This document shows, in pieces, positions 5,917 through 7,311 of a stretch of DNA of 7,311 nt (its first letter is position 1; every line of letters starts with the position of its first letter). Position numbers and translations under genes: made by a program. Source of the stretch: Intestinibacter sp034113885 (lineage in GTDB: Bacteria > Bacillota > Clostridia > Peptostreptococcales > Peptostreptococcaceae); the NCBI RefSeq assembly GCF_034113885.1, contig NZ_JAXEWM010000037.1:1-7311 (forward strand), given 5' to 3'. The notes under the pieces were generated by a model. It saw nothing but the letters and a program-made list of their open reading frames with translations, was not told where the DNA came from and made no database searches.

Positions 5917-6393
5917 ATGGCAAATGGTTTATTTTCTAAATTTAAACATTGGATGACAGAAGAAGAAGATTATTATGATGACGATGAAATAGAAGATGAA
6001 TTAGAAGAAACTGAAGAAGAACAAATAGGTAACGACATAAGTGCAATAAAAAGCTCAACTAAAACTACTGCAACAAGTAAGGTTGTTAATTTACATGGAG
6101 TGAATCAAATGAAAGTCGTAATAGTAGAACCTAAAAAATACGAAGATGTAACTGTAATAGCTGATCATTTAAAACAAAAAAAGGCTGTTATAGTTAATCT
6201 AGAAGGACTAGCTCAAGACGTAGATACTAGAAAAGCAATATTCTATTTCATGAGTGGTGCAGTTTATGTAGTCGAAGGAACTATACAAAAGGTATCAAAG
6301 GCAATATTTATATTAGCACCAAATAATGTAGATATAGATGCAAATATGAAAAAGGAATTAGAAAGCAAAGCCTTTTTTCCATGGCAAAAATAA
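5917..6393 (+). CDS. sepF: Cell division protein SepF
   Basis: SepF (YlmF) anchors FtsZ filaments to the membrane at the division site and helps shape the septum in Gram-positives. From the chosen ATG the product is 158 residues. Residues 1-13 (MANGLFSKFKHWM) look like the short amphipathic membrane-binding helix. A strongly acidic linker follows at 15-36. Residues about 65-150 form the globular SepF domain that dimerises, polymerises into rings and binds the FtsZ tail, with MKVVIVEPKKYEDV (65-78), AVIVNLEGL (90-98), and the central FMSGAVYVVEG (111-121), whose glycines sit in the dimer and polymer region. It ends in FFPWQK, as clostridial homologues tend to. About 100 bases separate it from yggS, including the inverted repeat at 5842-5870, so an internal promoter is possible. 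yggT follows after 20 bases with its own ribosome binding site. Confidence 0.95.
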   Translation: MANGLFSKFKHWMTEEEDYYDDDEIEDELEETEEEQIGNDISAIKSSTKTTATSKVVNLHGVNQMKVVIVEPKKYEDVTVIADHLKQKKAVIVNLEGLAQDVDTRKAIFYFMSGAVYVVEGTIQKVSKAIFILAPNNVDIDANMKKELESKAFFPWQK

Positions 6394-6413
6394 TTGAATA
6401 AAGGAGAAATAAT

Positions 6414-6674
6414 ATGTATATATTGGCAATATCGCTGATAAAATTACTAGATTTAATATCATTCATCATACTTATACAATGTTTATTGAGTTGGATACCA
6501 TCAATTAGGATGAGTAAGCTTTATGAGGTTTTAAGTATGGTTACAGATCCGATTGAGGAGCCTATAAGACAGGTTTTATATAGATATGTGTCACTTCCTA
6601 TTGATTTCTCACCAGTGGTGGCTATTTTATTAATAGGATTAATGAAAAATTTAGTATATATTATATTCTGGTAG
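6414..6674 (+). CDS. YggT family membrane protein (YlmG)
   Basis: This 86-residue integral membrane protein has two hydrophobic spans, about residues 3-26 and 67-85. The loop between them carries the family signature: LLSWIPSIR (24-32) and, after it, MVTDPIEEPIRQVL (42-55). YggT/YlmG proteins are implicated in envelope or division functions, and the plastid relatives in nucleoid distribution and cytochrome assembly; the biochemical role in bacteria is unsettled. AAGGAG (6401-6406) lies seven bases before the ATG. The gene sits 20 bases after sepF and two bases before ylmH, the standard sepF-yggT-ylmH arrangement in Firmicutes, so co-expression with sepF is near certain. Confidence 0.93.
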   Translation: MYILAISLIKLLDLISFIILIQCLLSWIPSIRMSKLYEVLSMVTDPIEEPIRQVLYRYVSLPIDFSPVVAILLIGLMKNLVYIIFW

Positions 6675-6676
6675 AA

Positions 6677-7311
6677 ATGGATAAATTAAGACTTACAGCA
6701 CATATTAAAGATATAGAACTCAAAAACAAAATGTACAAGGTAATAGACAAAGCAAATAGTTGCTTGAAAAATTACGATGTAAAGACTACAGAATTTTTAA
6801 ATCCCTTTGAAGTTAAAAATGCAATAGATATTTTGAACTCAGAGGGAGATTTAAAATATAAAGTAGATGGTGGATATGAAGGATCAGAAAGGCAAATAAT
6901 ATATATTTTTCCGTATTATATTGAAGAGGAAGAAGTAACAGGTAGTTTAAAAGCAATACAGATTGAAGGAAATTTTAAATTTAAGAGCATTTCTCATAGA
7001 GATTATTTGGGAGCTTTGCTACATTTAGGTATAAAACGAGAAAAAATTGGAGATATACTAATACATGATAACTTCTGTCAAGTAATTGTAAGTGAAGATA
7101 TATGTGATTTTATAATTATTAACTTAGAGAAGGTCTCTAGAAATAAAGTAAATGTCAGAGAAATAACTGTAAAAGATATTATCAAAAATGAATTTAATTT
7201 CAAGGAAATATCTTTTACAGTTTCATCTTTAAGGGTAGATTCGATTATAAGTGGCGTTTACAATTTATCTAGAACAGAAAGTGTAAAGTTAATAAAAGGT
7301 GAAAAGGTAAA
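6677..7311 (+). CDS. ylmH: YlmH family S4-domain RNA-binding protein, 5' part
   Basis: The gene starts at ATG 6677 and runs off the right edge, giving 211 residues of an expected 255-260. The diagnostic block is ISHRDYLGALLHLGIKREK (105-123) followed by IGDIL (124-128). The S4 RNA-binding domain begins near residue 180 with FTVSSLRVDSIISGVYNLSR and continues to the edge in VKLIKGEKV, so only its first part is seen. YlmH is a cytoplasmic protein; in Bacillus subtilis it has been linked to ribosome-associated quality control on stalled large subunits, and its operon position links it to division. The ATG is two bases after the yggT stop. The only purine-rich stretch before it is GGTAG (6670-6674), a weak ribosome binding site, so translation probably depends on ribosomes finishing yggT. 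divIVA would be expected downstream (inference from other genomes). Confidence 0.93.
   Translation, partial: MDKLRLTAHIKDIELKNKMYKVIDKANSCLKNYDVKTTEFLNPFEVKNAIDILNSEGDLKYKVDGGYEGSERQIIYIFPYYIEEEEVTGSLKAIQIEGNFKFKSISHRDYLGALLHLGIKREKIGDILIHDNFCQVIVSEDICDFIIINLEKVSRNKVNVREITVKDIIKNEFNFKEISFTVSSLRVDSIISGVYNLSRTESVKLIKGEKV

Overview
The window is AT-rich, densely coding DNA with every recognisable gene on the + strand. Strong AGGAGG-like ribosome binding sites, sigma-A type promoters, T-tailed hairpin terminators and the gene content point to a low-GC Gram-positive of class Clostridia. Peptostreptococcaceae (the Clostridioides, Paeniclostridium and Romboutsia neighbourhood) is the likeliest family. 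That placement rests on overall resemblance and remembered gene order, not on a search.

There are four blocks. (1) 1-400: the 3' end of a sodium:alanine symporter gene of the AGCS family, closed by a clear terminator. (2) 401-2070: a single-gene unit for seryl-tRNA synthetase (serS), with its own consensus promoter at 619-647, an untranslated leader of about 80 bases and its own terminator. No T-box is visible. (3) 2071-3930: a two-gene unit with a near-perfect promoter at 2178-2206 and a strong terminator. It encodes an 89-residue ACT-domain protein (UPF0237) and a 451-residue UPF0210/DUF711 protein, a widely conserved pair of unknown function. (4) 3931-7311: a division-linked cluster in the order HlyD-like membrane protein, yggS/ylmE (PLP homeostasis), sepF/ylmF (FtsZ anchor), yggT/ylmG (membrane protein), ylmH (S4 RNA-binding protein, cut by the right edge). 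This is the ylm block that usually leads into divIVA in Firmicutes.

Most of the window is ordinary conserved housekeeping DNA, and I see no mobile element, CRISPR array, tRNA, rRNA or defence system. The least understood parts are the HlyD-like protein that heads the division block without any visible transporter partner, the ACT plus DUF711 pair, and several short non-coding signals. Those signals are a possible leader ORF with a 13-base dyad before the HlyD-like gene, a perfect 10-base inverted repeat between yggS and sepF, and two competing hairpins in the serS leader.
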